Shown one piece after another: positions 23,963-33,010 of a stretch of DNA of 64,000 nt. Each line of letters opens with the position of its first letter. Position 1 is the stretch's first letter. The DNA lies in NCBI RefSeq assembly GCF_001431725.1, contig NZ_CP013106.1, positions 248,001 to 312,000 of the forward strand, given 5' to 3'. The notes under the pieces are model-generated. The model saw only the letters and a list, made by a program, of their open reading frames with translations, was not told where the DNA came from and searched no databases. This DNA is from Halomonas huangheensis. GTDB lineage: Bacteria > Pseudomonadota > Gammaproteobacteria > Pseudomonadales > Halomonadaceae. A program made the position numbers and the translations under genes.

Positions 23963-24877
23963 ATGCGAATCTGGTTCGCAATGATGCTGCTGTGCCTACC
24001 TCTGGCAGTAGAGGGGGCTGATGAGCACACGAGTCTTGTACAAGGTGCGGGGCATTACCTATTTCACGACCCTGTCACTCAGCAGTCGGTCACGGTCTAT
24101 TACTACCAGCCACATAACTACAGTGCAGAGACGCCGGTTGTTCTCGTGCTGCATGGTCTCCGTCGCGATGCCAGAGAATACCGCGATAGCTGGGCGGAGT
24201 ATGCCGAGCGTGAAGGCTTGATGGTGCTGGCTCCACGCTTCAGTGCGGAGGTCTATCCGGGAGGCAATGGGTACAATCTGGGGAATGTCTTTCAGGCCAC
24301 GTCGACACAAGAGATTCGCGGTCGCACAAGGCCGCAGGAGATCAACCCACCTGAAAATTGGGCATTCACGCTCGTCGAACGACTTTTTACTGATTTCCGT
24401 ATGCACAGTCCGCAAGGCCCTACGACCTATTACCTGTATGGGCATGGTGCTGGTGCACAGTTTGCCCATCGCTTTGCCATGTTCATGCCTGATTCACAGG
24501 CACAAGAGATAATCGTTGCTGCAGCGGGGTGGTACACGATGCCGGACCCATCCATCGAGTGGCCTTATGGGACTGGTGGTGTGCCGATGATGGACCCTGA
24601 AGCGATCAAGTCTTTCCTGGCTCAACCTCTTCTACTGCTGGCGGGCGGGGCGGACACGACAACGTTGCATACCGTCATGCGCCAGACCCCCGAAGCCAAT
24701 GCCCAGGGAGTGAACCGGGTCGAGCGAACTCGGAACTATTACGCCTTTGCCGAGCGTCAGGCGCGAGATGCCAAACTCGAGTTCAACTGGCGGCAATGGG
24801 TTATGCCAGGCGTGACGCATAGCCCTGAGCAGATGACCCCCTTTGCTGCCCGCTATATCGCCTTGCAGGCGCGTTGA
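23963..24877 (+). CDS. Exported alpha/beta-hydrolase homologue lacking the nucleophilic serine
   Basis: 304 residues with an N-terminal signal peptide ending near VEGADE. The alpha/beta-hydrolase core is visible: VVLVLHGLRRDAREYRDSW (oxyanion region), LYGHGAGAQFAHRFAMF (nucleophile elbow), LLLLAGGADTTT (acid region) and MPGVTHSPEQM (histidine). At the elbow the expected G-H-S-A-G reads G-H-G-A-G, with Gly162 at the serine position; the codon is GGT and the frame is intact. The protein may therefore be non-catalytic, for example a binding protein, unless another residue serves. It is related to PHB-depolymerase/LpqC-like esterases by overall pattern. 101 bp after the SGNH gene and 80 bp before the porin. 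Confidence 0.72.
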   Translation: MRIWFAMMLLCLPLAVEGADEHTSLVQGAGHYLFHDPVTQQSVTVYYYQPHNYSAETPVVLVLHGLRRDAREYRDSWAEYAEREGLMVLAPRFSAEVYPGGNGYNLGNVFQATSTQEIRGRTRPQEINPPENWAFTLVERLFTDFRMHSPQGPTTYYLYGHGAGAQFAHRFAMFMPDSQAQEIIVAAAGWYTMPDPSIEWPYGTGGVPMMDPEAIKSFLAQPLLLLAGGADTTTLHTVMRQTPEANAQGVNRVERTRNYYAFAERQARDAKLEFNWRQWVMPGVTHSPEQMTPFAARYIALQAR

Positions 24878-24957
24878 TCGTGTGCTGTTGGACCAGATTT
24901 ATGCGTAAGGCTCCCAACCAGAAACGGAAATCGACCCTCAAGGAACAGGGGAAAATC

Positions 24958-26520
24958 ATGCCGAAACAGATTACTACAGGCGGTGTTGCCGTCCTGTCAG
25001 CCACTGCTATTGGGTTGATGCCACTACCCGGTGTCAGCGGCATGGCAGTGGCCAGCGAAGTGACCGCCGCTGAGCTTGCTGAACTGGTAGAGCAACAGTC
25101 CGAGATGCTGGAGCGCCAGGCCCAGCAGCTTGAGGCGCTGCAGGCACGTCTGACGCAGTTGGAGTCGCAGACGAGTTCCGGCGAAGCGACGGAGACAATT
25201 GCCTCGAGCGCTGCTGGTGGCTCGGTGATGCCAGAGGAGGCTTCCATGTCATCCAGCAATGACCAGACCACAGTGGAAGACAGAGAGTCGATCGAGGAAT
25301 TACAGAGTCAGGTGGCGTTACTCGAGGCTGCCCAGTCAGATCAGTCACGTATCGATTGGTCGGATGGCGGCCCTGAGTTCATCAGTGCCGATGGCACTCG
25401 TCGCCTGCAGATAGGTGGGCGCCTGCAGTATGACGCCTCGACCACCAGCGGTTCCCGATATGATGACTCCAGTGATGAGCGCAATATAAGTGGTAGCGAG
25501 GCAAGGCGCTTGAGGTTGGATATCTCCGGACAGTTGTCCGAACGAATCGGTTACAAGCTGGGCTATGACCTGGCGGGAAATGATGCGAGTGTCCGCGACG
25601 CCTATATCTCGAGTCGATTCGAGTGGGGCGATGAGGATGTGATGCTTTACGTGGGTAACAAGTACGACGACCGCTCGTTGGATGGCGCGACCTCCTCCAA
25701 CAACACCTGGTTTATGGAGCGTAATTTCGTCAGTAGTGCTGTTGGTCCAGACCGTGGTTCCTATGGCCTCGGCGTGAAGGGCAAGATCTACGGCGATAGC
25801 CGTGATTGGCATACCTCGTTTGCGGTGACCAACGGACGACTCGGGGCTGATACTGACCATTCCGATACCACCACCTACATGACTCGGGCGCACTGGAATC
25901 CCTGGCATGATGGCACGGACATGGTGCATCTGGGGGGCTGGGGCTTCTACGAGGATTTTGATCGCAGTGATGATGCGGTCTTCAAGAACATCAATGCTGC
26001 CGATCACTTCAACGACAACGTGACGATTCGTAGTCGCAAGCTCAGCGACCCCGAATCGAGTACTGCCTATGGTCTTGAACTGGCAACGTCGCTGGGGTCG
26101 TTCGCTGCAGCAGCCGAATACGGGCAGCGTAGCGTGGATCAGCGTGATTCCACCGGCAGCGAGAGCATGAGCTATGACGCCTGGAGTGTACAGGCCAGTT
26201 ACTTCCTGACCGGTGAGTACCATGCATACTCACGAAAATCTGGAGTCTGGCGCCTGCCGGAGATCAATGATCCGGTCGCGACCGGTGGTCCAGGTGCCTT
26301 CCAGCTTGCTGCTCGTTACCAGGAGCTCGACTTCAATGATGCGCCAGACTATCCCGGAGGCAATGGTGACGCGACTACTGTCGGACTGAACTGGTATCCA
26401 AATGACTGGTCACGGGTCATGCTCGATTACACGCTCTGGGATACCAACAATCGCAGTGGTGATTTCGAGGGGCCGGATGATGGTAATACGCTGTCTGCTC
26501 GAGTGCAGGTAGTGTTCTGA
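24958..26520 (+). CDS. OprO/OprP-family outer-membrane porin
   Basis: 520 residues. The start at 24958 has AGGGGAAAATC upstream and opens a signal peptide (MPKQITTGGVAVLSATAIGL). Then comes a coiled coil (AELVEQQSEMLERQAQQLEA, roughly residues 40-80), as in trimeric phosphate-type porins, and a long beta-rich barrel beginning near GPEFISADGTRRLQIGGRLQYD and ending in a terminal aromatic-containing strand (LSARVQVVF). Family members OprP and OprO pass phosphate and pyrophosphate; many relatives carry other anions, so the solute is uncertain. The position behind two exported hydrolases suggests uptake of their products. Confidence 0.82.
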   Translation: MPKQITTGGVAVLSATAIGLMPLPGVSGMAVASEVTAAELAELVEQQSEMLERQAQQLEALQARLTQLESQTSSGEATETIASSAAGGSVMPEEASMSSSNDQTTVEDRESIEELQSQVALLEAAQSDQSRIDWSDGGPEFISADGTRRLQIGGRLQYDASTTSGSRYDDSSDERNISGSEARRLRLDISGQLSERIGYKLGYDLAGNDASVRDAYISSRFEWGDEDVMLYVGNKYDDRSLDGATSSNNTWFMERNFVSSAVGPDRGSYGLGVKGKIYGDSRDWHTSFAVTNGRLGADTDHSDTTTYMTRAHWNPWHDGTDMVHLGGWGFYEDFDRSDDAVFKNINAADHFNDNVTIRSRKLSDPESSTAYGLELATSLGSFAAAAEYGQRSVDQRDSTGSESMSYDAWSVQASYFLTGEYHAYSRKSGVWRLPEINDPVATGGPGAFQLAARYQELDFNDAPDYPGGNGDATTVGLNWYPNDWSRVMLDYTLWDTNNRSGDFEGPDDGNTLSARVQVVF

Positions 26521-26654
26521 TGCCGCACGGTCACAGGTGACTTCGGGTGCCAGCATAGTGGCAAGAGGAAAGGTGGGCCAGCACAGGTAGCTTGCGGGCT
26601 AGCTGTGTTGCGTCAGCTTGTCGGCTATCGCGGGAGTCTTGTGTTGGCTTATTT

Positions 26655-26690
26655 GCGGCAAAAATAGCCTAACTGGTGGCTCTATGCCGC
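26655..26690 (+). promoter_or_regulatory. Nested stem-loop in the pnp leader
   Basis: Outer stem GCGGCA / TGCCGC encloses AGCC / GGCT, 64 bp before the pnp start. E. coli pnp mRNA is autoregulated through a leader hairpin cut by RNase III; this is a plausible counterpart, unproven. The 26521-26654 stretch before it shows nothing else I can support. Confidence 0.4.
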
Positions 26691-26753
26691 TTGAGCCCCT
26701 AAAATGTTGGCCGAGTCAAAAGACCCAAACATTGAAAAGTAAAGGAAGTCACC

Positions 26754-28886
26754 GTGAATCCGGTCAAGAAGACATTTCAGTACGGTCGTAGCACCGTAAC
26801 CCTGGAAACTGGGCGTATCGCCCGCCAGGCCACTGGCGCTGTGTTGGTTACCATGGACGACACTGTGGTGCTGTGCACCGTGGTGGCCCGGAAGGAGGCG
26901 AATCCGGCACAGCCCTTCTTCCCCCTGTCTGTCCACTACCAGGAAAAGACCTATGCCGTTGGCAAGATTCCCGGTGGCTTCTTCAAGCGTGAAGGACGCC
27001 CGACCGAGAAGGAAACCCTGACTTCGCGTCTGATCGATCGCCCGATCCGTCCGCTGTTCCCGAAGGGCTTCATGAACGAAGTGCAGGTCGTCTGTACCGT
27101 GCTGTCCACCGATCGCAACCATGATCCGGATATCGCAGCGTTGATTGGCACCTCTGCTGCGCTGGCGATCTCCGGCGTGCCGTTCGGTGGCCCAATCGGT
27201 GCTGCTCGTGTGGCTTTCAACGAGGAGCGTGGATATTTCCTCAACCCCACCGTCGAGGAGCTGCAGGGTTCCGAGCTGAACATGGTGGTGGCAGGTACCG
27301 AGAAAGCCGTGCTGATGGTCGAGTCCGAAGCCGAGGAACTGCTCGAGGACGAGATGCTGGGTGCGGTGTTGTTTGGTCACCAGGAAATGCAGACCGCCAT
27401 CAAGGCCATCAACGAGCTGGTTGCCGAAGCAGGCAAGCCGAAGTGGGACTGGCAGCCGGCCGCCGAGAACACCGCGCTCAAGCAAGCACTGGCCAGTGGT
27501 TTTGAAGCCAGAGTGGGTGAGGCATATCGTGTTACTGACAAGATGCAGCGTCAGGATGCACTGGCCGCGCTCAAGGCGGAAGCTGTCGAGCAGTTGGCGG
27601 GTGAAGGTGAAGGCAAATTCGATGCCTCCGACGTTGAAGGTGCTTTTGCCGGTCTCGAGAAGCGTGTTGTGCGTTCACGCGTGGTCAAGGGTGAGCCGCG
27701 TATCGATGGTCGTGATCTCAAGACCGTGCGTCCGCTCGACATCGCCGTTGGTGTGCTGCCCAAGACTCATGGTTCAGCAGTGTTCACTCGTGGCGAGACC
27801 CAGGCGATAGTCGTGGCAACCCTTGGCACGTTGCGTGATTCGCAGTTGATCGAGTCGCTCGAAGGTGAGCGCAAGGATCGCTTCATGCTGCACTACAACT
27901 TCCCTCCCTATTCCGTGGGTGAGGCAGGTTTCATGGGTGGTCCCAAGCGTCGCGAGATTGGCCATGGCCGTCTGGCTCGCCGCGGTATTCAGGCAATGTT
28001 GCCTGCCGAAGATGCGTTCCCCTACACCATTCGTGTGGTCTCTGAAATCACTGAGTCCAACGGCTCCAGCTCCATGGCCTCGGTGTGCGGTTCCTCACTG
28101 GCGTTGATGGATGCCGGTGTACCGATCAAGGCACCGGTGGCGGGTATCGCCATGGGTCTGGTCAAGGATGACGATGGTTTTGCCGTGCTGACCGATATCC
28201 TTGGTGACGAGGACCACCTCGGTGACATGGACTTCAAGGTGGCAGGTTCTGCTGAAGGCGTCACCGCGCTGCAGATGGATATCAAGATCGAGGGTATCGA
28301 CGAGCAGATCATGGAAGCGGCATTGACCCAGGCCCATGAAGCTCGTCTGAACATTCTTGATCAGATGAACACCGTCATTGCCGAGAGCCGTGCCGAACTG
28401 TCTGATAACGCGCCGTCGATGGGAACCATCAAGATTGATCCGGACAAGATCCGTGACGTCATCGGTAAGGGTGGTGCGACCATTCGCAAGATCTGCGAAG
28501 ACACCGGTGCCTCCATCGACCTCGACGACGATGGCACCGTGCGTATCTACGCTGAGGACAAGCAGTCGGCGAAGAAGGCTATCGACACCGTTCTGGCAAT
28601 TACCGCTGAAGCCGAGATCGGCAAACTGTACAACGGTAAGGTGGTGCGCATCGCCGACTTTGGCGCCTTCATCAACATCATGCCTGGTACCGACGGTCTG
28701 GTGCACATCTCCCAGATCGTCCCCGAGCGTGTCAACGACGTGCGTGACTTCCTCAATGAGGGCGACGAGGTCGTGGTCAAGGTGCTCGACATCGACAACC
28801 GTAACCGCGTCAAGCTGACCCTCAAGGAAATTACCGAAGAGGAAAAGGCAGCGTTCGCAGCCGAGGCGGCAGAAACCGAAAGCTGA
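26754..28886 (+). CDS. pnp: Polyribonucleotide nucleotidyltransferase (PNPase)
   Basis: Phosphorolytic 3'-5' exoribonuclease of mRNA decay and the degradosome. A GTG start with AAAGGAAG upstream gives 710 residues, one fewer than E. coli. Domains: first RNase PH-like (about 15-145), helical linker, second RNase PH-like (about 325-455, with [19 protein letters not shown]), KH ([20 protein letters not shown], about 560-610) and S1 ([20 protein letters not shown], about 622-690). Its usual partner rpsO is displaced by the three-gene insertion. A strong terminator follows. Confidence 0.98.
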   Translation: MNPVKKTFQYGRSTVTLETGRIARQATGAVLVTMDDTVVLCTVVARKEANPAQPFFPLSVHYQEKTYAVGKIPGGFFKREGRPTEKETLTSRLIDRPIRPLFPKGFMNEVQVVCTVLSTDRNHDPDIAALIGTSAALAISGVPFGGPIGAARVAFNEERGYFLNPTVEELQGSELNMVVAGTEKAVLMVESEAEELLEDEMLGAVLFGHQEMQTAIKAINELVAEAGKPKWDWQPAAENTALKQALASGFEARVGEAYRVTDKMQRQDALAALKAEAVEQLAGEGEGKFDASDVEGAFAGLEKRVVRSRVVKGEPRIDGRDLKTVRPLDIAVGVLPKTHGSAVFTRGETQAIVVATLGTLRDSQLIESLEGERKDRFMLHYNFPPYSVGEAGFMGGPKRREIGHGRLARRGIQAMLPAEDAFPYTIRVVSEITESNGSSSMASVCGSSLALMDAGVPIKAPVAGIAMGLVKDDDGFAVLTDILGDEDHLGDMDFKVAGSAEGVTALQMDIKIEGIDEQIMEAALTQAHEARLNILDQMNTVIAESRAELSDNAPSMGTIKIDPDKIRDVIGKGGATIRKICEDTGASIDLDDDGTVRIYAEDKQSAKKAIDTVLAITAEAEIGKLYNGKVVRIADFGAFINIMPGTDGLVHISQIVPERVNDVRDFLNEGDEVVVKVLDIDNRNRVKLTLKEITEEEKAAFAAEAAETES

Positions 28887-28908
28887 TTTTCGGTTTTACC
28901 CCGCTTGC

Positions 28909-28945
28909 AACGCCCCCGTCGCTTACGCCTCGGGGGCGTTTTTTT
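28909..28945 (+). terminator. Terminator of pnp
   Basis: A 10-bp stem AACGCCCCCG / CGGGGGCGTT followed by T residues. Confidence 0.93.
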
Positions 28946-28977
28946 CACTTGGCTGAAGTGGCCGAAGCGGTCGAGAG

Positions 28978-29023
28978 TTGACGCACTGGGTTTCGGAAGT
29001 ATGTTTCAGACAGAATGTTTCAG
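28978..29023 (+). promoter_or_regulatory. Promoter and direct repeat before the MFS gene
   Basis: TTGACG (28978-28983), 16-bp spacer, TATGTT (29000-29005). A direct repeat ATGTTTCAG at 29001-29009 and 29015-29023 covers the expected start of transcription and could bind a regulator. Confidence 0.4.
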
Positions 29024-29031
29024 GAAGAACG

Positions 29032-30237
29032 ATGACAGAAGGGACAGGATACCCACCCCGACAGACCACTGAACGACGCGACTGGTGGGGTGTGGTGGCG
29101 GTGATGGTAGGGATATTTCTATTGGTTACCGCCGAACAGCTGCCCATCGGGCTGCTGTCGCAAGTGTCCACGGCACTTGAAGTATCTCCCGGCATTGCCG
29201 GCTTGATGATCACCGTACCCGGGGTGGTGGCGGCTTTTTCCGCGCCGTTGTTGCCGGTAGCGGTGGGGCGTCTGGATCGACGCTGGATGCTGACGGTATT
29301 GATGGCACTGATGACACTTGCCAGCGCCCTGGGCGCGATGGTGGACAGTTTCACGCTGCTGTTGGCCACGCGCATACTGGTGGGCGTGTGCATCGGTGGC
29401 TTCTGGGCGATTGCCGGTGGTTTGGCCTCGCGGTTGGTCGCTCTGCCTCAGGTACCGAAGGCGATGGCCGTTATCTTCAGTGGGGTGGCGGGTGCGTCGG
29501 TACTGGGTGTTCCTGCGGGTACCTGGTTGGGCGAGCAGACCAATTGGCGCGTGGCCTTTGCAGCCATGTCCGCCGGTAGTGCTGTAGTGACAATAGCGCT
29601 GTGGTGGTTGCTGCCGCCACTTCCCGCCAACCAGCCGGTGCGGCTGAGTAATCTATTCGGACAGTTCTCCAGCCGGGGCGTGCGTGTGGGCGTATATGCC
29701 ACGGCCTTGATCGTAGTCGGCCACTTTGCCGCCTATACCTTCATCAGCCCGATTCTGCAGCAGATCGCAGGCGTTCCGTTGGCCAACGTCAGCACGCTGT
29801 TGTTGCTTTATGGTGGCGCGGGTCTGATGGGCAATTTCATTGCCGGAACTGCAGCAGGGCGCAATCCCTGGCGCACGGTGCTGGTGATTCCGATGCTGCT
29901 GGCGGTGGCTACGCTGAGTTTTCCGTGGTTTGCGGGACCAGGAATCGCCGGGACACTATTGCTGATGCTGTGGGGCGCGGTGTTCGGCAGCATCTCGGTC
30001 AGCCTGCAGACCTGGATTCTGCGAGCAGCGCCCAATGCCGAGGCAGCGACGGCGTTGATGGCCTTTGTCTTCAATATTTCCATCGGCATCGGCGCCATGG
30101 CGGGAGGTCAGGTGGTGGATGGCTTTGGTCTGAGTACGGTGCTCTACACCTCGGGCATGCTGTTTATGCTGGCGGCGCTGGTCGTTCTGTGCACGCCAGC
30201 ATCAGCTGTCGCGGCGACGAATTCCGGGTCACGCTGA
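29032..30237 (+). CDS. MFS (DHA1-type) efflux transporter
   Basis: 401 residues and about twelve membrane helices. The start at 29032 follows AGGAAG. The N-terminal half has the AEQLPIGLLSQVSTALEVSPGIAG segment (quoted pieces: AEQLPIGLLS, VSPGIAGLM), typical of AraJ/NepI-like exporters, and RLDRRWML corresponds to the cytoplasmic loop between helices 2 and 3. These carriers export sugars, nucleosides or drugs by proton antiport; substrate unknown. The lysR gene begins 50 bp downstream on the same strand and may control it. Confidence 0.85.
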   Translation: MTEGTGYPPRQTTERRDWWGVVAVMVGIFLLVTAEQLPIGLLSQVSTALEVSPGIAGLMITVPGVVAAFSAPLLPVAVGRLDRRWMLTVLMALMTLASALGAMVDSFTLLLATRILVGVCIGGFWAIAGGLASRLVALPQVPKAMAVIFSGVAGASVLGVPAGTWLGEQTNWRVAFAAMSAGSAVVTIALWWLLPPLPANQPVRLSNLFGQFSSRGVRVGVYATALIVVGHFAAYTFISPILQQIAGVPLANVSTLLLLYGGAGLMGNFIAGTAAGRNPWRTVLVIPMLLAVATLSFPWFAGPGIAGTLLLMLWGAVFGSISVSLQTWILRAAPNAEAATALMAFVFNISIGIGAMAGGQVVDGFGLSTVLYTSGMLFMLAALVVLCTPASAVAATNSGSR

Positions 30238-30287
30238 ACAGCGGCTATGCTGATCAGGCTGAGGTGAACTTTTGCAGGAGGTGGCCG

Positions 30288-31193
30288 ATGCAATGGCGAG
30301 CGTTGAAGTACTTCGATACCGTGGCGCGATGCCGTTCGCTGCGCCAGGCTGCTGCGCGTCTGCATGTGGCGCCGACGGCGCTTTCGCGACAGATCGACCA
30401 ACTCGAGCATCAACTGGGTGCGGAGTTGCTGGAACGCACCCATGAGGGTGTACGACTGACTCCTGCGGGGGAATTGCTCGCCGAGCAGGCCAGCCAGACG
30501 CTGCGTGACCTCGAGCGTGTCGAGGCGCGTATCGCCGATCTCCAGGGACGCTGCACCGGGCGAGTGGTGATCCAGGTGTCCGAGGGCGTGGTACCTCAAG
30601 TACTGGCACCAGCGCTTGCCAGCCTGCAGACTGAGTTTCCGCAACTCGAGTTCAGTATCAGCATCGCCAGCGCTGGTGGTGTGATCGAGGCATTGCGTAC
30701 CGGCGAAGCCGATATTGGTCTGGCCTACTTTCTGCCCCAACGTGACGACGTGGTCCGGGTAGTAACGGCGGAGCTGGAGCATTATGCAGTGATGACTCCC
30801 GACCATCCTCTGTCCTGGGCAGCACCACTGGCGCTCTCGGATATTGCCGGTTACCCGCTGGCTGTTCCGGATGACACCTTCGGTGTACGTCAGGCATTGG
30901 ATCGTGCCGCCCGCGACCGGGGCTTGAGTATGCAGATCGCTTTTACCACCCAGTCGTTGGAAACTCAGAAGGCGCTGGCCAGAGAGGGGGCGGCAGTACT
31001 GTTGCTGCCGATGATCGCTGTTGCTCGGGAATGTGAGGCTGGTCAGTTGGTTGCGGTAGGACTGCATGCTGGCGAACTGGAGCAGACGCGGGTTGATCTC
31101 TGTATCTACCGTCACCGCTCTCCCAGTCTGGCGGTCAGAACGTGCCTGCAGCGGCTGGAGGAAGCCCTCGCTGCACTTTCGCCCTGCGGGTGA
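30288..31193 (+). CDS. LysR-family transcriptional regulator
   Basis: 301 residues from an ATG preceded by GCAGGAGG; a longer frame upstream overlaps the MFS gene and is not needed. The N-terminal winged helix is clear (LKYFDTVARCRSLRQAAARL, HVAPTALSRQIDQLEHQLGAEL, LLERTHEGVRLTPAGE), followed by a periplasmic-binding-protein-like effector domain (GRVVIQVSEGVVPQVLAP, about 90-295). It stands between the MFS gene and the amidase/symporter cluster, all rightward, so either could be its target. Confidence 0.9.
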   Translation: MQWRALKYFDTVARCRSLRQAAARLHVAPTALSRQIDQLEHQLGAELLERTHEGVRLTPAGELLAEQASQTLRDLERVEARIADLQGRCTGRVVIQVSEGVVPQVLAPALASLQTEFPQLEFSISIASAGGVIEALRTGEADIGLAYFLPQRDDVVRVVTAELEHYAVMTPDHPLSWAAPLALSDIAGYPLAVPDDTFGVRQALDRAARDRGLSMQIAFTTQSLETQKALAREGAAVLLLPMIAVARECEAGQLVAVGLHAGELEQTRVDLCIYRHRSPSLAVRTCLQRLEEALAALSPCG

Positions 31194-31297
31194 CCAGTGA
31201 ACACAATATGTGTGCACGGTGGGAGAGTAATTGCATTGGCTGTAACTGTTGCCGCCTTCCATGCTGATCAGTGATCACAAGGAAAGGAACAACAACA

Positions 31298-32686
31298 ATG
31301 CCCGATGTTCTTGGCTGGACAGCTGCGCAGTTGCTGGAGGCCTATCGCTCTCGACAGCTTTCGCCGACAGAATATGCTGACACCCTGATTACCCACGTTG
31401 AGCGTCACCAGGGGCAGATCAATGCCCTCTATGACTACGACCCCGAACGCTTTCTCGCCGCTGCAAGAGCCTCGACCGAGCGCTGGACGAAGCAGACTCC
31501 CTGTGGACCGCTGGATGGGGTGCCTGTCACGCTGAAGGAACTGATTGCCACGCGCGGAACGCCGGTGCCGCACGGCACCCGTGCCGGAGAACATCCTCCT
31601 GCCGATGAGGATGCACCTGCGGCGATGCGCCTCGCCGAAGACGGTGCGCTGTTGCTGGCCAAGACCACCTGTCCCGATTACGGCATGCTGTCATCCGGTC
31701 GTTCGTCCTTTCATGGACTGACGCGTAACCCATGGAACCTGGAATATAATCCCGGTGGCTCCAGTTCGGGAGCCGGTGCTGCGGCTGCCGCGGGGTTCGG
31801 TACCCTGCATCTGGGCACCGATATCGGTGGCTCGATTCGCTTACCCGCGGCCTGGTGTGGGGTGGTTGGCTTCAAGCCGACCCTCGGCCGGGTGCCCATC
31901 GATCCCTATTACGTCGGCCGCTGTGCCGGACCCATGACACGCACGGTGGCCGATGCCGCGCTGATGATGCAATCGATTGCGCGCACGGATCGCCGCGATG
32001 CCATGCGCCTGCCGCCGGAGCTGATCGACTGGTCGGCACTGGACATTGACGTGCGCGGGATGCGCATCGGCGTCATGGCTGAGGCAGGCTGCGGACTCCC
32101 GGTCGATGAGCAGGTACAGCGGTGCCTCGCGGATGCAGTAAGGCTGTTTGAGCAGGCCGGTGCCAAGGTTATCCCGCTGGAACCGGTACTGACTCGCGAG
32201 ATGCTGGATGGCCTCAATGACTTCTGGCGGGCACGCCAGTGGAGCGCGTTGATGGAACTGACGACTGAACAGCGCGAATTGATGCTGCCGGAAATTCTCG
32301 CCTGGGCGGATGAAGGTCGCAGGCTGGATGCGACCCGAGTGGTACGCGGCTTTGAACAGACGCTGGCCATGCGCCGTTCCACCGAAGCCGCTCTCGCAGA
32401 GGTAGATGCAGTGATCTCACCTGTGTCGCCCAATGTTGAGTTTTCTGCCGACTGGCCATCGCCGACCAATGACCCTTCGCGACCCTTCGAGCATATCGTC
32501 TTTACTGTCCCCTGGAACATGGGCGAGCAGCCGGCGATTGCGGTCAATGCCGGTTTCAGTCGTAATGGCATGCCGATAGGTGTGCAGATCGTGACCCCGA
32601 AATTTGCCGACCTGCGTGCTCTGCAACTGGCGGCGGCGTTCGAGAAGTGGCAGGGTACGCCGTCAAATTGGCCCTGTCAGACCTGA
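31298..32686 (+). CDS. Amidase-signature hydrolase
   Basis: 462 residues from the ATG at 31298 (AAGGAAAGGA upstream). The amidase-signature triad is visible: Lys80 in PVTLKELI, a serine in NPGGSSSGAGAAAAAG (Ser155/156) and Ser179 in DIGGSIRLPAAWCG. Family members hydrolyse amides, from fatty amides to indole-acetamide and Glu-tRNA; the substrate cannot be read. No signal peptide is seen, so it is cytoplasmic. It is followed by a two-gene sodium:solute symporter unit, which suggests uptake of a substrate and its hydrolysis. Confidence 0.87.
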   Translation: MPDVLGWTAAQLLEAYRSRQLSPTEYADTLITHVERHQGQINALYDYDPERFLAAARASTERWTKQTPCGPLDGVPVTLKELIATRGTPVPHGTRAGEHPPADEDAPAAMRLAEDGALLLAKTTCPDYGMLSSGRSSFHGLTRNPWNLEYNPGGSSSGAGAAAAAGFGTLHLGTDIGGSIRLPAAWCGVVGFKPTLGRVPIDPYYVGRCAGPMTRTVADAALMMQSIARTDRRDAMRLPPELIDWSALDIDVRGMRIGVMAEAGCGLPVDEQVQRCLADAVRLFEQAGAKVIPLEPVLTREMLDGLNDFWRARQWSALMELTTEQRELMLPEILAWADEGRRLDATRVVRGFEQTLAMRRSTEAALAEVDAVISPVSPNVEFSADWPSPTNDPSRPFEHIVFTVPWNMGEQPAIAVNAGFSRNGMPIGVQIVTPKFADLRALQLAAAFEKWQGTPSNWPCQT

Positions 32687-32782
32687 AGCAATATGTAGCG
32701 TGTGACGACTACGATAATGGATCTCCACAATCGACAGGATCGGTGACGGGACTGCGGTCACCGATGGATAAGGACACTTCCG

Positions 32783-33010
32783 ATGCGTTCAACCTTCGTA
32801 CGCCCCTCCAGTTGGAAAGGGTGGCTGATGTTGGTGGCCTTCATCAGCGTAATAGTGGCAGGAATCTGGCCAGTGGTCGGTTGGGTCAACCAGGCGGTGT
32901 TGGTGCTCGGCCTGCCGAAGCTTCTGGTCTGGAGTTACATCGTACTGATGTGCTGCACCCTCGTGATGTGGCTGGGCAATATGCTGGTCGGGGAGGGAGA
33001 GCATGACTAG
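32783..33010 (+). CDS. DUF3311-type small membrane protein, symporter partner
   Basis: 75 residues with two membrane helices (about 15-36 and 46-68) separated by a short loop with GLPKLLVW. This length, topology and Gly-Leu-Pro before the second helix match DUF3311 proteins, which occur directly before sodium:solute symporter genes. It starts at an ATG with AAGGA upstream and overlaps the symporter gene by 8 bases. Probably a small subunit or assembly partner, function not established. Confidence 0.75.
   Translation: MRSTFVRPSSWKGWLMLVAFISVIVAGIWPVVGWVNQAVLVLGLPKLLVWSYIVLMCCTLVMWLGNMLVGEGEHD

Noticed and set aside
23067..26520. Horizontal island with mobile-element ends
   Set aside because: No transposase, integrase, tRNA target or terminal repeats are visible, and base composition is not clearly different, so only 'insertion relative to the usual order' is claimed.
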